A stretch of DNA of 64,000 nt from Gelidibacter pelagius (lineage in GTDB: Bacteria; Bacteroidota; Bacteroidia; Flavobacteriales; Flavobacteriaceae). Below the pieces are notes generated by a model that saw only the letters and a list, made by a program, of their open reading frames with translations, had not been told where the DNA came from and ran no database searches. Made by a program: the position numbers and the translations under genes. Below are positions 24,495-34,626 of the stretch, piece after piece (positions within the stretch are counted from its first letter, which is position 1; every line of letters starts with the position of its first letter). The stretch spans positions 310,001-374,000 of the forward strand of contig NZ_JAGEVG010000001.1 in assembly GCF_017581925.1 (NCBI RefSeq). The letters run 5' to 3'.

Positions 24495-27251
24495 TTAACT
24501 CACGTCTTTTTCGGTAAAATCGATTTCAGGATTGCAAATTTCTATAATCAGTTTTTTAAGTTCTTCATAAAAATCGTCCAAGGTTTCTTTTGTGATGCTC
24601 TGGTCTTTATCTCTACTTCTTGACGATGGCTTTTTTCCAAACTTCAAAAAATAATCGCCTTGAAGATTCTTAAAAGAAATTACACCTGCTTCAATGGGCT
24701 GAGATATGCGCTCTGTTCCATTAAGCATATAGGCATAGGCCAAAACTTGAAAACTTTTGCTATACTTATTATAATCTAAGGTGATGTCTTCCCAATCTAT
24801 AATTTCTACTTGTCCTTGGTTAACTTTTCCTGTTTTGTAATCAATTATTCTGAGTGTACCGTCAAACTCATCAATTCTGTCCACAGTACCTTTTAAACGA
24901 ACATTAAAATCCAATTCAGGGATGTCCAATGGAATGTCCAATTCGGTTTCCAGATCGATAATCTTAATCTGATGTCCAGCTTTCAAAGTTTCGATTTCTT
25001 TATTAATGAAATTTGAGATATAACGTTTGGCAACCTCTAGAATAATGAGATTCTTGCCTTTAGTCATATCACCCTCCCTATAAAACTCCTTAAAGTGTTG
25101 TGTGACACTAGCGCTTATTAGCGTTTTCATTCTCTTTAAGTGTGCTTTGGTCAGTAGTTGTCCTTTATAAGGTGTATAAAAATCTTCTAAGGTTTGATGA
25201 ATGACACTTCCTAGAGTATTAGCGGCTACGGTCTCTTCAACATCTTCAAAACTCTGAATTTTCAAAACTTTCTGATAATAGAAATCTAACGGGTTTCTAA
25301 CGTAATTTGTCAATGACGATGGCGAGAATCCATTGCCGGCAATCTGCTGTAATCGTGTGATAACACTTTCTGTTTTTCGAATGGCTTTAGGCTGCTTTTG
25401 TGCAACTTCCACTTTCGGAACGACGATGCTATGTTTTAAATTGTGGATGTTTTCAATTTGGAGTTGTGTAATAAATCGACTTTTTTCACCACCATTTAAA
25501 ACATCAGGCTCTGTATTGTAGATGATATACACATTTTTTGCACGCTGCAACAGTCTGTAAAAGTGATAAGTGTAAACCGCATCTTTTTCTTTATAGGTTG
25601 GGAGGCCGTTTTCAAGTTTCACATCAAAAGGGATGAATGAATTGGTGCTTTTTCCCGCCGGAAGAATACCTTCATTAACTGACGATATGATGACCGTTTC
25701 AAAATCCAATACGCGAGACTCTAACATCCCCATAATTTGAAGCCCCTGCAGAGGCTCACCTTTAAAATCTAAAGTTTCACTACTCAATAACTCCTTGTAG
25801 AGATAATAAAGTGTGGTACTGTTGCTAATGAGGTTGTATTTAGTATTATAGTGTTGTAACTCGTTAAATATTTGATTAAATCTATAAAGATATTCGAGTG
25901 CCAAGAGATTTTTTGATTTCTCTAAATCCAACTGTGCTTTTAGCGTTAAGATAAGTTGTGAGCAGTTTTTAAATGCTTTTTCAGAGCTATCCTGCCACGA
26001 CTCGAATAGAAGGCTTACAACCTCGTGCTTTGACTCTGCAAGAGCTTTCAACTTCTCAACCGATATTGTAACAATATTGTTGCTCTGAATATAATTTATG
26101 ATCTGATTGCTATAATTAGTCTCCTCAAGCGTTAATACAGACTGTATAAACGAGTGCGATAAAATAGCCACCACATCCTTATAATAGAGAGTGTTATTAT
26201 GATTCTTCTGAATTTTGAATACTAAATCAAATAAAGATGCCAATGGTACCGATTTAAGTGGGAGCCCCATGGTGATGTTGATAGCTTCTACTTTTTGTGG
26301 AATGGAGTTGAGCAAAGGCATTAACAGGGTTTCATCACCTAAAACAACTGCGGTTTTTTTTAAATCGGACATAGGTAAGGTATCCAGTAATTCTCCAATA
26401 TACTTTACTTGACCAATATTTTTTGGAACGGCAATAGTGTGAATGTTTTTTTCTGAGCGATAAATATCGCCGATCCACGACATCTCATTTTTTTTGAAAA
26501 ACGGCCAATGTTTAAGATGTTGTCTGATAAATAGGCCTGCATCGTGTATTGGGTTATTTATAAAGGTTGCGTCAGTATCCCAATAGATACTTGCCAGTTC
26601 CTGTTGTAGTAACTCTTGGATAATGCGTTCTTCGGCCTTGTTTAAGGCATTGAAGCCGATAAAAATATGTGTTTTATCTTTGTTGGAACCTATATAAGGT
26701 TCGATGCCATTTACTGCTTCCCTATAGACTAAACCTTGATATCCTTTTTTATTTTGGATCAATGCATCTCGGAATGCTTTGTAGTAGGTTTTAAGTCGAT
26801 TCCAGAATGCCAAATAATTTTTGGTATAAGGTGTTTGTTCTTCTGATAAAGACCAATGGTGGATTTCTTTAATGGATTTTAAATAATCGAAGATATGATC
26901 AGGATCTATCAGATACCGGTCTATTTCGTTAAAATCCTGAAGTAGGAGTTGGCCCCATTTTGAAAACTGATCAAAAGTCTCTTGCTGTGGTTCTGGAGTG
27001 AGCTTTTTGTATACTTGATAAAATTCAAAAAGAAGTTCTGTATTACTGGCATAACTAAGATCAGAAAGACTTTCAACAAACTCTTCAATAGATAAAATCT
27101 CGGGCGCAAATATCGTTTGTTCGACGGCATGAGAAAGAATATCCTTTAAAAAAGTACCCGCTCTCTTGCTTGGCAGAATAAAAGTGAGTTGTGAAATATC
27201 CAACCCTTTCGTTTGTATGTCGTCTATAACTTCTTTTAAAAAACTCCTCAT
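24495..27251 (-). CDS. addB: AddB-like PD-(D/E)XK nuclease/helicase-like subunit
   Basis: A 918-residue protein matching the AddB side of the AddAB-type double-strand-break resection complex. The N-terminal half is a degenerate helicase-like region (LTFILPSKRAGTFLKDIL) with no clear Walker A lysine motif. The C-terminal 250 residues form a RecB-type PD-(D/E)XK nuclease: TLGSVIHQTLEDFY, then VRLKGTVDRIDEFDGTLRIIDYKTGKV with the catalytic D...DYK residues, then LAYAYMLNG. The partner helicase is encoded at 30020-33172. In between lie ompA and kbl on the same strand, so the pair is split though collinear. A terminator for ompA lies just before this gene, implying its own promoter or read-through. 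Confidence 0.82.
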   Translation of the reverse strand: MRSFLKEVIDDIQTKGLDISQLTFILPSKRAGTFLKDILSHAVEQTIFAPEILSIEEFVESLSDLSYASNTELLFEFYQVYKKLTPEPQQETFDQFSKWGQLLLQDFNEIDRYLIDPDHIFDYLKSIKEIHHWSLSEEQTPYTKNYLAFWNRLKTYYKAFRDALIQNKKGYQGLVYREAVNGIEPYIGSNKDKTHIFIGFNALNKAEERIIQELLQQELASIYWDTDATFINNPIHDAGLFIRQHLKHWPFFKKNEMSWIGDIYRSEKNIHTIAVPKNIGQVKYIGELLDTLPMSDLKKTAVVLGDETLLMPLLNSIPQKVEAINITMGLPLKSVPLASLFDLVFKIQKNHNNTLYYKDVVAILSHSFIQSVLTLEETNYSNQIINYIQSNNIVTISVEKLKALAESKHEVVSLLFESWQDSSEKAFKNCSQLILTLKAQLDLEKSKNLLALEYLYRFNQIFNELQHYNTKYNLISNSTTLYYLYKELLSSETLDFKGEPLQGLQIMGMLESRVLDFETVIISSVNEGILPAGKSTNSFIPFDVKLENGLPTYKEKDAVYTYHFYRLLQRAKNVYIIYNTEPDVLNGGEKSRFITQLQIENIHNLKHSIVVPKVEVAQKQPKAIRKTESVITRLQQIAGNGFSPSSLTNYVRNPLDFYYQKVLKIQSFEDVEETVAANTLGSVIHQTLEDFYTPYKGQLLTKAHLKRMKTLISASVTQHFKEFYREGDMTKGKNLIILEVAKRYISNFINKEIETLKAGHQIKIIDLETELDIPLDIPELDFNVRLKGTVDRIDEFDGTLRIIDYKTGKVNQGQVEIIDWEDITLDYNKYSKSFQVLAYAYMLNGTERISQPIEAGVISFKNLQGDYFLKFGKKPSSRSRDKDQSITKETLDDFYEELKKLIIEICNPEIDFTEKDVS

Positions 27252-27262
27252 GGTATAAAAAT

Positions 27263-27296
27263 AAAAAACGCCCCGAATATCGGAGCGTTTTTTTTT
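27263..27296 (-). terminator. Intrinsic terminator of ompA
   Basis: The hairpin AACGCCCCGA / TCGGAGCGTT (one C-A mismatch) has an A-rich left and T-rich right flank. It works on the minus strand after the ompA stop, about 12 bases upstream of the addB-like start. Confidence 0.75.
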
Positions 27297-27317
27297 AATA
27301 TTTATAGTTTTTAAAAC

Positions 27318-28679
27318 TTAGTTTGTAAGTTTTACTTCTACACGTCTGTTGTTAGTTCTACCAGCAGCAGTTTTGTTAGTGTCAATTGGATTAGCTTCAC
27401 CAAAACCTTTTGCAGTTAAACGATCTTTGTCAATGCCGTTAGCAATTAACCAATCTTTTACCGCATTAGCTCTTCTTTCTGACAACAATTGGTTTGATCT
27501 TTCAGATCCAACACTATCAGTGTATCCTTCAAGAGCAAAAGTAGCTTCTGGGAATTCTTTGAAGATGGCGTTCATAGCCTCTAAAGTTTGTTGAGATTCT
27601 TTTTTGAATGTCGCTTTACCAGTATCAAATAAGATCGTTCTAGCATAGTCATTCAACTGTTTCATCTTTTCAGCACTTGGCTTAACCTCAGGACAACCGT
27701 GGTTTGCAACAGTACCAGGAACATCTGGACATTTATCATCTTTGTCTAACACACCGTCTCCATCTCTATCTGGCCAAGGACATCCTTTGTTAGCGGCAGG
27801 ACCAGCTTCGTTAGGACACTCATCTAAATGATCTGGAACACCATCACCATCAGCATCTGGACAACCTTTCAATGATTTCAATCCAGCAACATCAGGACAG
27901 TCATCTAAATGATCTGGAACACCATCACCATCAGTATCAGGACAGCCATTAAATTCAGCTAAACCAGGAACGTCTGGACAATCGTCTTTTGAATCTTCGA
28001 TGCCATCACCATCAGTATCAGGACAACCATTGAACTCTGGTAAACCAGGAACGTCTGGACAAGCATCATCCTTGTCGTAAATACCATCACCATCAGTGTC
28101 TTTTCCACCAAATTTAAGTGCTAAACCAACAGTATGTTGGAAATGTGTAGCTAAGTAATCTTCAAAAGCATGTTTGTAAGCAGATTGAACTGTTACACCA
28201 ATGTTTTCAGAAAACCATAAGTTGAAACCTAAAGTTCCGTTTACAGTACCTGCTCCAATGTCATCAACCCAAGTGTAACCACCACCTACTCCTAGGTAAG
28301 GCTCAATAACTTTTGAATTAATTAGGTTAGCAAAGCTATATTTAACTGTACCATCTAAAGCATAGTAAGATAAATCATCAGCTGATGCATCACCTATTTT
28401 GCTGATTTCGTTGATAGTACCAGCTGCAGTTAAAGAAAAACCGTCTGATAAATATCTAGAAACAGAAATTGAAGATAATGAAGGTAAGACGTTGTAGTGG
28501 TCACCAAAATTGAAGTACTCATCAAAGATACCACCTTGTCCGTCTTCACCCGTTGGGTAAAAGTCAACTGCGTTTACGCCAACCCCAATTGCCCAAGGGT
28601 TGTTTGCGTCTTGTGCGTTGGCGTTGCTAAAGCTAAATAGAAGCAACATAGCGAAAAATAATCTGCTAAGATTTTTCAT
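27318..28679 (-). CDS. OmpA family outer-membrane protein with TSP3 repeats
   Basis: A cell-envelope protein that anchors the outer membrane to peptidoglycan. The signal peptide is [22 protein letters not shown]. Residues 25-195 form a beta-barrel-like domain with repeated aromatic strands. Five calcium-binding thrombospondin type-3 repeats follow ([20 protein letters not shown] type) between about residues 197 and 325. The C-terminal OmpA domain has [25 protein letters not shown] and [10 protein letters not shown], the peptidoglycan-binding signature. The 453-residue length is that of Flavobacteriaceae OmpA/OprF homologues. Expression is likely high: it has its own -7 box at 28749-28756 and its own terminator. 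Confidence 0.92.
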   Translation of the reverse strand: MKNLSRLFFAMLLLFSFSNANAQDANNPWAIGVGVNAVDFYPTGEDGQGGIFDEYFNFGDHYNVLPSLSSISVSRYLSDGFSLTAAGTINEISKIGDASADDLSYYALDGTVKYSFANLINSKVIEPYLGVGGGYTWVDDIGAGTVNGTLGFNLWFSENIGVTVQSAYKHAFEDYLATHFQHTVGLALKFGGKDTDGDGIYDKDDACPDVPGLPEFNGCPDTDGDGIEDSKDDCPDVPGLAEFNGCPDTDGDGVPDHLDDCPDVAGLKSLKGCPDADGDGVPDHLDECPNEAGPAANKGCPWPDRDGDGVLDKDDKCPDVPGTVANHGCPEVKPSAEKMKQLNDYARTILFDTGKATFKKESQQTLEAMNAIFKEFPEATFALEGYTDSVGSERSNQLLSERRANAVKDWLIANGIDKDRLTAKGFGEANPIDTNKTAAGRTNNRRVEVKLTN

Positions 28680-28748
28680 ATTCTAATAATTTAATTTTTA
28701 AGTGTTAATTAAGAGCAAAAGTAAGTTGTTATACTTTATTAACAAAGA

Positions 28749-28756
28749 CAAATATA
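28749..28756 (-). promoter_or_regulatory. Candidate -7 box for ompA
   Basis: On the minus strand this reads TATATTTG, an exact match to TAnnTTTG about 70 bases before the ompA start. The -33 element is degenerate. Confidence 0.55.
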
Positions 28757-28803
28757 TAAAAATATTGAATAATTGCCTTAAAATAGGCGTGTTTGGACTT
28801 ATT

Positions 28804-29997
28804 TTAAATAATATTCAATGTTTTTCCGACTTTAATGAAAGCGGCAATGGCTTTATCCAAATGTTCTTTCGTGTGGGCCGCTGATAATTGTACCCTAATT
28901 CGTGCCTGGTCCTTTGGTACAACTGGGAAAAAGAAGCCTATGACATAGATGTTTTCCTTAAGAAGCATTTCTGCCATTTTTTGAGATAATTTTGCGTCGT
29001 AAAGCATGACCGGAACTATTGCCGAATCACCATCTATAATATCAAAACCAGCTTTTTGCAATGCTTCTTTAAAGTATTTGGTATTTTTTGTCAGTTGATC
29101 TTTTAGTGTCGTGTCATTGGCAAGCATTTCAAACACCTTAATAGAAGCACCAACAATTGCTGGAGCAAGAGAATTTGAAAACAGATAAGGTCTTGAGCGT
29201 TGACGTAGCATTTGAATGATTTCCTTTTTTCCTGTAGTATAACCACCCATAGCGCCACCCATCGCTTTTCCTAAAGTGCCAGTAATGATATCTATTCGGT
29301 CCATAACCCCTTTTTCTTCTAAGGTGCCACGTCCTGTTTCTCCAATAAATCCAGTGGCATGACATTCGTCAATCATGACCATAGCATCATATTTATCAGC
29401 CAAATCACAAATTTTGTCCAAAGGTGCTACCAGTCCATCCATAGAAAATACGCCGTCGGTCACAATGACCTTAAAACGCGCGCCATTTTCATTAGCTGCA
29501 ATAAGTTGCTTTTCGAGATCTTCCATATCGTTATTTTGATAACGATAACGTGCCGCCTTACATAAACGAACTCCATCAATAATAGATGCATGATTTAACG
29601 AGTCAGATATAATGGCATCTTCTGCGCCCAATAGTGGTTCAAATACGCCGCCATTGGCATCAAAGGCCGCCGCGTATAGGATAGTGTCTTCTGTGCCATA
29701 AAATTCAGCAATTTTTTGCTCCAATGTTTTATGGATGTCTTGAGTGCCACAAATAAATCGTACTGAAGACATACCAAAACCATGACTATCCAAAGTGTCT
29801 TTTGCAGCTTGGACTACGTCAGGATGGGAGGAAAGCCCTAAATAATTATTGGCGCAAAAGTTTAGAACAGTTTGGCCTGTATTAAGGGTAATTTCTGCGC
29901 CTTGAGGAGAAGTGATAATGCGTTCTTCTTTATAAAGCCCCGCTTCTTTAATGTCTTCAAGTTCTTTTTGTAAGTGTTGTTGTATTTTGCCGTACAT
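28804..29997 (-). CDS. kbl: Glycine C-acetyltransferase (2-amino-3-ketobutyrate CoA ligase)
   Basis: A PLP enzyme that converts 2-amino-3-oxobutyrate and CoA to glycine and acetyl-CoA, the second step of threonine degradation. It belongs to the alpha-oxoamine synthase family. Motifs visible are [52 protein letters not shown], and the PLP lysine in [19 protein letters not shown] near residue 243. The 397-residue length matches Kbl (398 in E. coli). The partner threonine dehydrogenase gene is not adjacent here. It lies 22 bases after the AddA-like gene, so it is probably translated from the same message. Confidence 0.9.
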   Translation of the reverse strand: MYGKIQQHLQKELEDIKEAGLYKEERIITSPQGAEITLNTGQTVLNFCANNYLGLSSHPDVVQAAKDTLDSHGFGMSSVRFICGTQDIHKTLEQKIAEFYGTEDTILYAAAFDANGGVFEPLLGAEDAIISDSLNHASIIDGVRLCKAARYRYQNNDMEDLEKQLIAANENGARFKVIVTDGVFSMDGLVAPLDKICDLADKYDAMVMIDECHATGFIGETGRGTLEEKGVMDRIDIITGTLGKAMGGAMGGYTTGKKEIIQMLRQRSRPYLFSNSLAPAIVGASIKVFEMLANDTTLKDQLTKNTKYFKEALQKAGFDIIDGDSAIVPVMLYDAKLSQKMAEMLLKENIYVIGFFFPVVPKDQARIRVQLSAAHTKEHLDKAIAAFIKVGKTLNII

Positions 29998-30019
29998 AAT
30001 AATTGAATTTGATGCAAAG

Positions 30020-33000
30020 TTAAAATTCTTTTACTTGAATGTCCTCATTTATGTATACAAGTATTTTTTTCAGGACCTTAAAACCCATTTGTTCGAGAAT
30101 AACTTGGTACTCCATAATTTGATTTTGATGTGTTGGACGTTCAGCACCAGTCTTATAATCAATAATAACGGCTTCACTTTTAGTATTGACCACAATACGG
30201 TCAGGTCTGGAAATGAATCCTCCGGATGTAAGAATGTCTCTTTCGTTATAAACGGTAAGGTCAGGCAAGAAATAAGCTTTCAATTGGTCATGATGGACGA
30301 TGTGATTTATAATTGGTTTTAGTTCAGAGCTTTGTTGAGCATTGAGATCGCCTTTACTTTCAAATTCCTCAAAAACAAAATTGATATCGTTTTCCGTTTC
30401 AATCTTGGACATGATCAAATGCACTAAATTCCCTTTTTCAATGGCGGCTTCTTGTTCAGTATTCCATAAATAACCGGCATTGGTGACAATGCGCAGATCA
30501 TGATTTTCTTTGGCTACAGAAATAAAGCGTTCTTGGATAGTTGATTGTTCAACTTTTTTTGCCGGAAGGATCCGATTCGAACTCCCAAAAGTGTAGGTCT
30601 TTTCAGAGTCATTCCATACTCCAGCGGATTTAAGATAGCTGATGAATAATTCTGAATACAGTGTTGGCTTGTCCTTATTTCCTTTATTGACAACGTATTC
30701 TGATACAATATAGAGCTGTTCAACTGCTCGCGTGAGGACAACGTACAAGAGATTCATACTATCCAATTCTAATTGTGCCTTATAATCGGCATACATAGTT
30801 TGTCCTAGTTCTCCAAGATCCTCCAAATCTTTGTTGACATTGATGAATACATTTGAAAAACCATTGAATGCCTCCGGATTGACTGGGAACCACATTTTAG
30901 GTGACATATCGAAATATATATCCTGATTGGCATAAGGGAAAATTACGATAGGAAACTCCAAGCCTTTAGATTTGTGAATGGTCATAATCTGAACGGCGTT
31001 GTTGCCTTGTGGCGAGGTGATGGAGAGTTTTTCCTTTTTGATTTCCCAATGAGAGGTGAAATTAGAAAATCCGGCATTGTGTTTCTGCGAATAATCCAAT
31101 ACTTCATCCAAAAAAAACTGAATATAGGCGTTGGAGGTTTTGTTTAAATTGAATTGCCTGACCACGCTTTCTACAGCTTCATAAAAAGGTAGTTGTAAAA
31201 ATTGATTAAAATCGAAAAACAGGTCGAATTGGTTCAGTGCTTTGAACATTTCAAAAGCATCTAAATGAACAAGGCCTTGAAAAAACCGGTGCTTATCTTC
31301 CAATTGAATGTGATGTTCAGCCAAATAACTCAAGGTCTCAATTTTCAACATGTCGTTATAAGGTTGAGAAGCCAATGCAATGATGCTGGTCAGAAATTGT
31401 ACCTCAGGCGAATTTTTAAGCAGTAATGATTCTGAGGAAATAATAGGAACACCTTTAACGCTCAGATACTCCGCAAGTGCGATCCCTTCTTTTGATTTTC
31501 GTGCAATAATGCAAATATCCCGCAATTCAAAGTTGTTCTCCTGCGCCTTTTGGATGGCTTCCAATACTTTTCGGCCGTAAGTTTCATCTTTATCCTCAGA
31601 TTCAAATTCCAGAAACGAAAGCTCAATAAAACCTTCACCTTTCAAGTGACGATGTTGGCGACTGGCTTCATAAATTTCACGATGTGATGGGTCAGAAAAT
31701 GCAAAAGTGGAGATGTGTTTAAAAAAATTGTTGTTGAAATCTACAATGGTCTCTAAACTTCGATAGTTCGTAGGTAAATTTTTAATATGCTGTTCGATTT
31801 GAAAAGGTTGCTCTCGTTTCGTATATAAATCTATAAACTGCTCGGCTTTGCCGCCCCGCCATCTATAAATAGCCTGTTTGGCATCGCCCACCAACATAGC
31901 AGAGCCTGTTTCACCTTTTAAGTTTTGACTTGAGATGGCATTATCAATTAACGGGATTAGGTTTTCCCATTGTTTCTCGGAAGTATCTTGAAATTCATCA
32001 ATAAAATAATGTCTGTATTTTTCACCTATACGCTCATAGATAAATGGCGTAGGCTGCGATTTTATTTCAGTGCTGATGAGGGAATTGAATTCTGAAATAA
32101 GTACTAGATCTTCGTCGGTCTTTATCTCTTGAAGACTTTTATAAATTGCATTTAACACAGATAAGGGCGTAATATTTTTAAGAATATTCCTTAGAAACTT
32201 AAATTGAATGATGCTTTCTTTAGTCTGTTCAAAAAACTTGACGATTGTTGGTTGAATCGTGTCTATAGTTGCCATTTTATGGGCATCAACACGTTTTGGG
32301 TAAAGTGGATTTCCGTCTAATAAATCAATTTGCCATTTTAACTGATTGAGATTGACATCGAAGTTGCTCTCAGCTAATTTTAAAAAATGTTTAGGCAGAT
32401 AACTGCTTGAAAAATCGTTAAACAGCAAACCATTATGCTCAATGAGATCTAATGTCTTTTGTGCGTTTTGAATAATGTCAGTTTCTAATAAGACAATTTG
32501 ACTTAGAAGCTGTGTTTTTAGTGCTTTAAAATCATCAATTGATTTGTCCTTTAAAGATTCAAAATACGGAATGTCATTTTCATTGATGAGCAATTGGGCA
32601 ATTTGATTAAAATCGAAGGCCACATCCCAACTTTTGTCGTCATCGGCCTTTTCGATGGCAAAATCTACAAGTATTTTAGTGAGTTTCTTTTCAGTTCCAG
32701 CTTTATCGATCAGTTGATCTACTGCTTTTGACAGAATCGTTTTGGTGTCCAATTCCACCTCAAAATTGAGAGGCAGTTTCAAATCATGAGCGAATGTTCT
32801 TATGAGACGATGATTGAACTTATCAATTGTAGAAATGTCAAACGCTGCATAATTGTGGGCAATGGTATTTAGGATTACTTTTGATTTGTCATGAAGTGTT
32901 TTAGGGTCTATATTAAGTTCGTTGGATAACATCTCGAACATTGGTGTCGGATTTTCTAATATGTTAGGATCTGAAAATACGATAAGCATTTCTACGACAC

Positions 33001-33172
33001 GCTCTTTCATTTCAGCAACGGCTTTATTTGTAAACGTTAAAGCCAATATGTTTTTAAATGCATTTTGCTGATGGGAAGTAAAAAGTATCTTTAAATATAC
33101 TTTTACCAATGTAAATGTTTTTCCACTACCTGCCGAAGCATTATAGATCAGGAAAGGATGTTTGACTTCCAT
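30020..33172 (-). CDS. addA: AddA-like UvrD-family helicase/nuclease
   Basis: A 1050-residue superfamily 1 helicase, the partner of the AddB-like protein in double-strand-break end processing. Motif I is [19 protein letters not shown] at the N-terminus, motif II is [15 protein letters not shown] near residue 393, and the [20 protein letters not shown] motif III region follows. Motif V is [20 protein letters not shown] and motif VI is [16 protein letters not shown]. The C-terminus carries a second nuclease core: [24 protein letters not shown]. The gene is followed by kbl, ompA and the addB-like gene on the same strand, an order I expect to be conserved in relatives. Confidence 0.85.
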   Translation of the reverse strand: MEVKHPFLIYNASAGSGKTFTLVKVYLKILFTSHQQNAFKNILALTFTNKAVAEMKERVVEMLIVFSDPNILENPTPMFEMLSNELNIDPKTLHDKSKVILNTIAHNYAAFDISTIDKFNHRLIRTFAHDLKLPLNFEVELDTKTILSKAVDQLIDKAGTEKKLTKILVDFAIEKADDDKSWDVAFDFNQIAQLLINENDIPYFESLKDKSIDDFKALKTQLLSQIVLLETDIIQNAQKTLDLIEHNGLLFNDFSSSYLPKHFLKLAESNFDVNLNQLKWQIDLLDGNPLYPKRVDAHKMATIDTIQPTIVKFFEQTKESIIQFKFLRNILKNITPLSVLNAIYKSLQEIKTDEDLVLISEFNSLISTEIKSQPTPFIYERIGEKYRHYFIDEFQDTSEKQWENLIPLIDNAISSQNLKGETGSAMLVGDAKQAIYRWRGGKAEQFIDLYTKREQPFQIEQHIKNLPTNYRSLETIVDFNNNFFKHISTFAFSDPSHREIYEASRQHRHLKGEGFIELSFLEFESEDKDETYGRKVLEAIQKAQENNFELRDICIIARKSKEGIALAEYLSVKGVPIISSESLLLKNSPEVQFLTSIIALASQPYNDMLKIETLSYLAEHHIQLEDKHRFFQGLVHLDAFEMFKALNQFDLFFDFNQFLQLPFYEAVESVVRQFNLNKTSNAYIQFFLDEVLDYSQKHNAGFSNFTSHWEIKKEKLSITSPQGNNAVQIMTIHKSKGLEFPIVIFPYANQDIYFDMSPKMWFPVNPEAFNGFSNVFINVNKDLEDLGELGQTMYADYKAQLELDSMNLLYVVLTRAVEQLYIVSEYVVNKGNKDKPTLYSELFISYLKSAGVWNDSEKTYTFGSSNRILPAKKVEQSTIQERFISVAKENHDLRIVTNAGYLWNTEQEAAIEKGNLVHLIMSKIETENDINFVFEEFESKGDLNAQQSSELKPIINHIVHHDQLKAYFLPDLTVYNERDILTSGGFISRPDRIVVNTKSEAVIIDYKTGAERPTHQNQIMEYQVILEQMGFKVLKKILVYINEDIQVKEF

Positions 33173-33338
33173 TATTTAGATTTTTTATACAAGATAAAAA
33201 CTATACCTGATTTATGTGATGAAATTTGAAATTTTCCACAGCCCAGCCCATTTCATACTGACTTATGTGCCAACGTTAAACTTTTCTTAACACTTAAACA
33301 CGAAGCGTTTAATATTTTTTAATGCACGCTTTTATACG

Positions 33339-33346
33339 TAAATTTG
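33339..33346 (+). promoter_or_regulatory. Candidate -7 box for sodA
   Basis: TAAATTTG matches TAnnTTTG about 40 bases before the sodA start. An upstream TTTAAT may serve as a weak -33 element. Confidence 0.5.
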
Positions 33347-33383
33347 GGTTGAATAAATATTAACACTTAAAAATTAAAACACT

Positions 33384-33992
33384 ATGGCTTTCGAATTACC
33401 GAAATTAGAATATGCATATGATGCTTTAGAGCCTCATATCGATGCAAAAACAATGGAAATACATCATTCAAAACATCACCAGGGATATACCAATAACTTA
33501 AATGCTGCTATTGAAGGCACTGATTTGGCAGGAAAAACTATTGAAAATATCTTGATCAACTTAGATATGGACAAAAAAGCTGTTAGAAATAATGGTGGCG
33601 GTTTTTACAACCATTCCCTGTTTTGGGAAATAATGAACCCAGAAGGTAAAGGTCGTTTGTCTGGAGAACTAAAAGATGCTATTGAAGCAGCCTATGATTC
33701 AGTTGATGCTTTTAAAGATGAGTTCAGTAAAGCTGCCGCAACTCAGTTTGGCTCTGGATGGGCTTGGTTATGTGTGCACAAAGGCGGTAAAGTAGAAGTT
33801 TGCTCAACACCAAACCAAGATAATCCATTGATGCCAGGAGTTGGTTGCGGTGGAACACCAATTTTAGGATTGGATGTTTGGGAGCATGCATACTATTTGA
33901 AATATCAAAATAGAAGACCTGATTATATCAACGCATTTTTTAATGTGATCAATTGGAATGAGGTTGAAAGACGTTACGCAGAAGCGAAATAA
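33384..33992 (+). CDS. sodA: Superoxide dismutase (Fe/Mn)
   Basis: It dismutates superoxide to hydrogen peroxide and oxygen. It is a 202-residue cytoplasmic enzyme of the Fe/Mn family. Metal ligands are visible: His in [17 protein letters not shown], His in [13 protein letters not shown], and Asp and His in [20 protein letters not shown]. The segment [13 protein letters not shown] is conserved. The usual residues that separate Fe from Mn preference are ambiguous, so the metal is not assigned. Two hairpin terminators follow the stop. Confidence 0.94.
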   Translation: MAFELPKLEYAYDALEPHIDAKTMEIHHSKHHQGYTNNLNAAIEGTDLAGKTIENILINLDMDKKAVRNNGGGFYNHSLFWEIMNPEGKGRLSGELKDAIEAAYDSVDAFKDEFSKAAATQFGSGWAWLCVHKGGKVEVCSTPNQDNPLMPGVGCGGTPILGLDVWEHAYYLKYQNRRPDYINAFFNVINWNEVERRYAEAK

Positions 33993-34023
33993 ACTTTAAA
34001 ACTACCCCTGAAAAGGTTAAATC

Positions 34024-34058
34024 AACCTGCAAGGTTTCTAAAACCTTGTAGGTTTTTT
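34024..34058 (+). terminator. sodA terminator 1
   Basis: A 14-bp stem AACCTGCAAGGTTT / AAACCTTGTAGGTT, with one G-U pair, followed by a T run. The ACCT...AGGT ends recall the dispersed palindrome family. Confidence 0.85.
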
Positions 34059-34076
34059 AATACTTTATAGCAATCT

Positions 34077-34105
34077 AAGCGAATCTGAAAAGGTTCGCTT
34101 TTTTT
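34077..34105 (+). terminator. sodA terminator 2
   Basis: A 7-bp stem AAGCGAA / TTCGCTT, 10-base loop, followed by seven T. Confidence 0.75.
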
Positions 34106-34182
34106 ATGTGGAATTGTAGATTTTTGAAAAAGACCATGCTGGGATTTGAATTTTGAGATACCCGTATTCGCGGGTATTCATG

Positions 34183-34253
34183 AAAAAAGGTGGACGAGTG
34201 TCCACCTTTTTTGCCCCAAATCTACCATAAACTTAACCTACTTATGTTATGGT
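34183..34253 (-). ncRNA. Putative small RNA, copy 1
   Basis: Read on the minus strand, the element begins about 5 bases after a TATATTTG promoter box and runs for about 70 bases. It has an ACCATAA/TTATGGT hairpin with a 16-base loop (core AAGTAGGTTAAG), a conserved single-stranded linker AGATTTGGGGCA, and a perfect terminator stem GGTGGAC / GTCCACC flanked by A6 and T6. A second copy lies 259 bases away with 47 of 48 identical core bases but a different, still perfectly paired terminator stem. No reading frame is conserved. I cannot name it; an unlabelled member of a known Bacteroidetes RNA family such as Flavo-1 is possible. Confidence 0.6.
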
Positions 34254-34257
34254 GGAA

Positions 34258-34290
34258 CAAATATAAGAGGACTAAAATGTAATAGTTCAA
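34258..34290 (-). promoter_or_regulatory. Promoter for small RNA copy 1
   Basis: On the minus strand TTG (34288-34290) is followed, 22 bases later, by TATATTTG (34258-34265), a full Bacteroidetes-type promoter. The predicted start falls at about 34251-34253, the first base of the conserved hairpin. Confidence 0.6.
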
Positions 34291-34439
34291 TTTATTAGAT
34301 AAACTACGAATAAATTAGGCTGAATGATAGGTTTCGACAAAAAAAGCCTAAATGAGCGTGTAACAATTAAAGTGATTGTTGGATTGAGCGTTACTATAAA
34401 GTTAACAATCAACTTTATATCCTACAAAAAAAGGGGCAT

Positions 34440-34513
34440 AAAAAAAGGTAAACAGAAGTTTACCTTTTTTTGCCCCAAATCTACCATGAACTTAACCTAC
34501 TTATGTTATGGTG
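34440..34513 (-). ncRNA. Putative small RNA, copy 2
   Basis: Same architecture as copy 1: the conserved hairpin (one A-to-G change opposite U keeps pairing), the linker AGATTTGGGGCA, and a terminator stem GGTAAAC / GTTTACC that differs from copy 1 by two compensated base pairs. The terminator stem here extends further through A/T runs to GGGGC / GCCCC at 34433-34437 and 34472-34476. At the same distance as in copy 1, upstream on the minus strand, lies TACTTTAG (34517-34524), one base off the -7 consensus. A clear -33 box is missing. As it is the first hairpin behind purF it may also terminate purF. Confidence 0.55.
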
Positions 34514-34626
34514 ATACTAAAGTATATTGAATTTCAACAACTTGATATAAAATTTAGATGAATTACCAAATTATCCGATTAACAGGCATTTTGTTAGGCA
34601 AAGTGGGTAAATGTCATCTTTTAAAT

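Larger units (their letters stand above)
33993..34626. other. sodA-purF intergenic region with several hairpins
   Basis: 634 bases without a credible gene; a short plus-strand frame at 34324-34530 crosses the structured elements and is not convincing. From left to right it holds two sodA terminators, an ATACCC...GGGTAT hairpin near 34158-34178, element copy 1 with promoter, an ATAAAGTT/AACTTTAT hairpin at about 34396-34418, element copy 2, and an 80-base AT-rich stretch behind purF. Confidence 0.7.

Noticed and set aside
30514-30741. Minus-strand frame inside the AddA-like gene
   Set aside because: It overlaps the helicase frame and shows no independent similarity.
34324-34530. A 68-codon plus-strand frame in the sodA-purF gap
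   Set aside because: It crosses both terminator stems and the conserved RNA-like element, has no family resemblance, and its lysine-rich end comes from the A/T runs.
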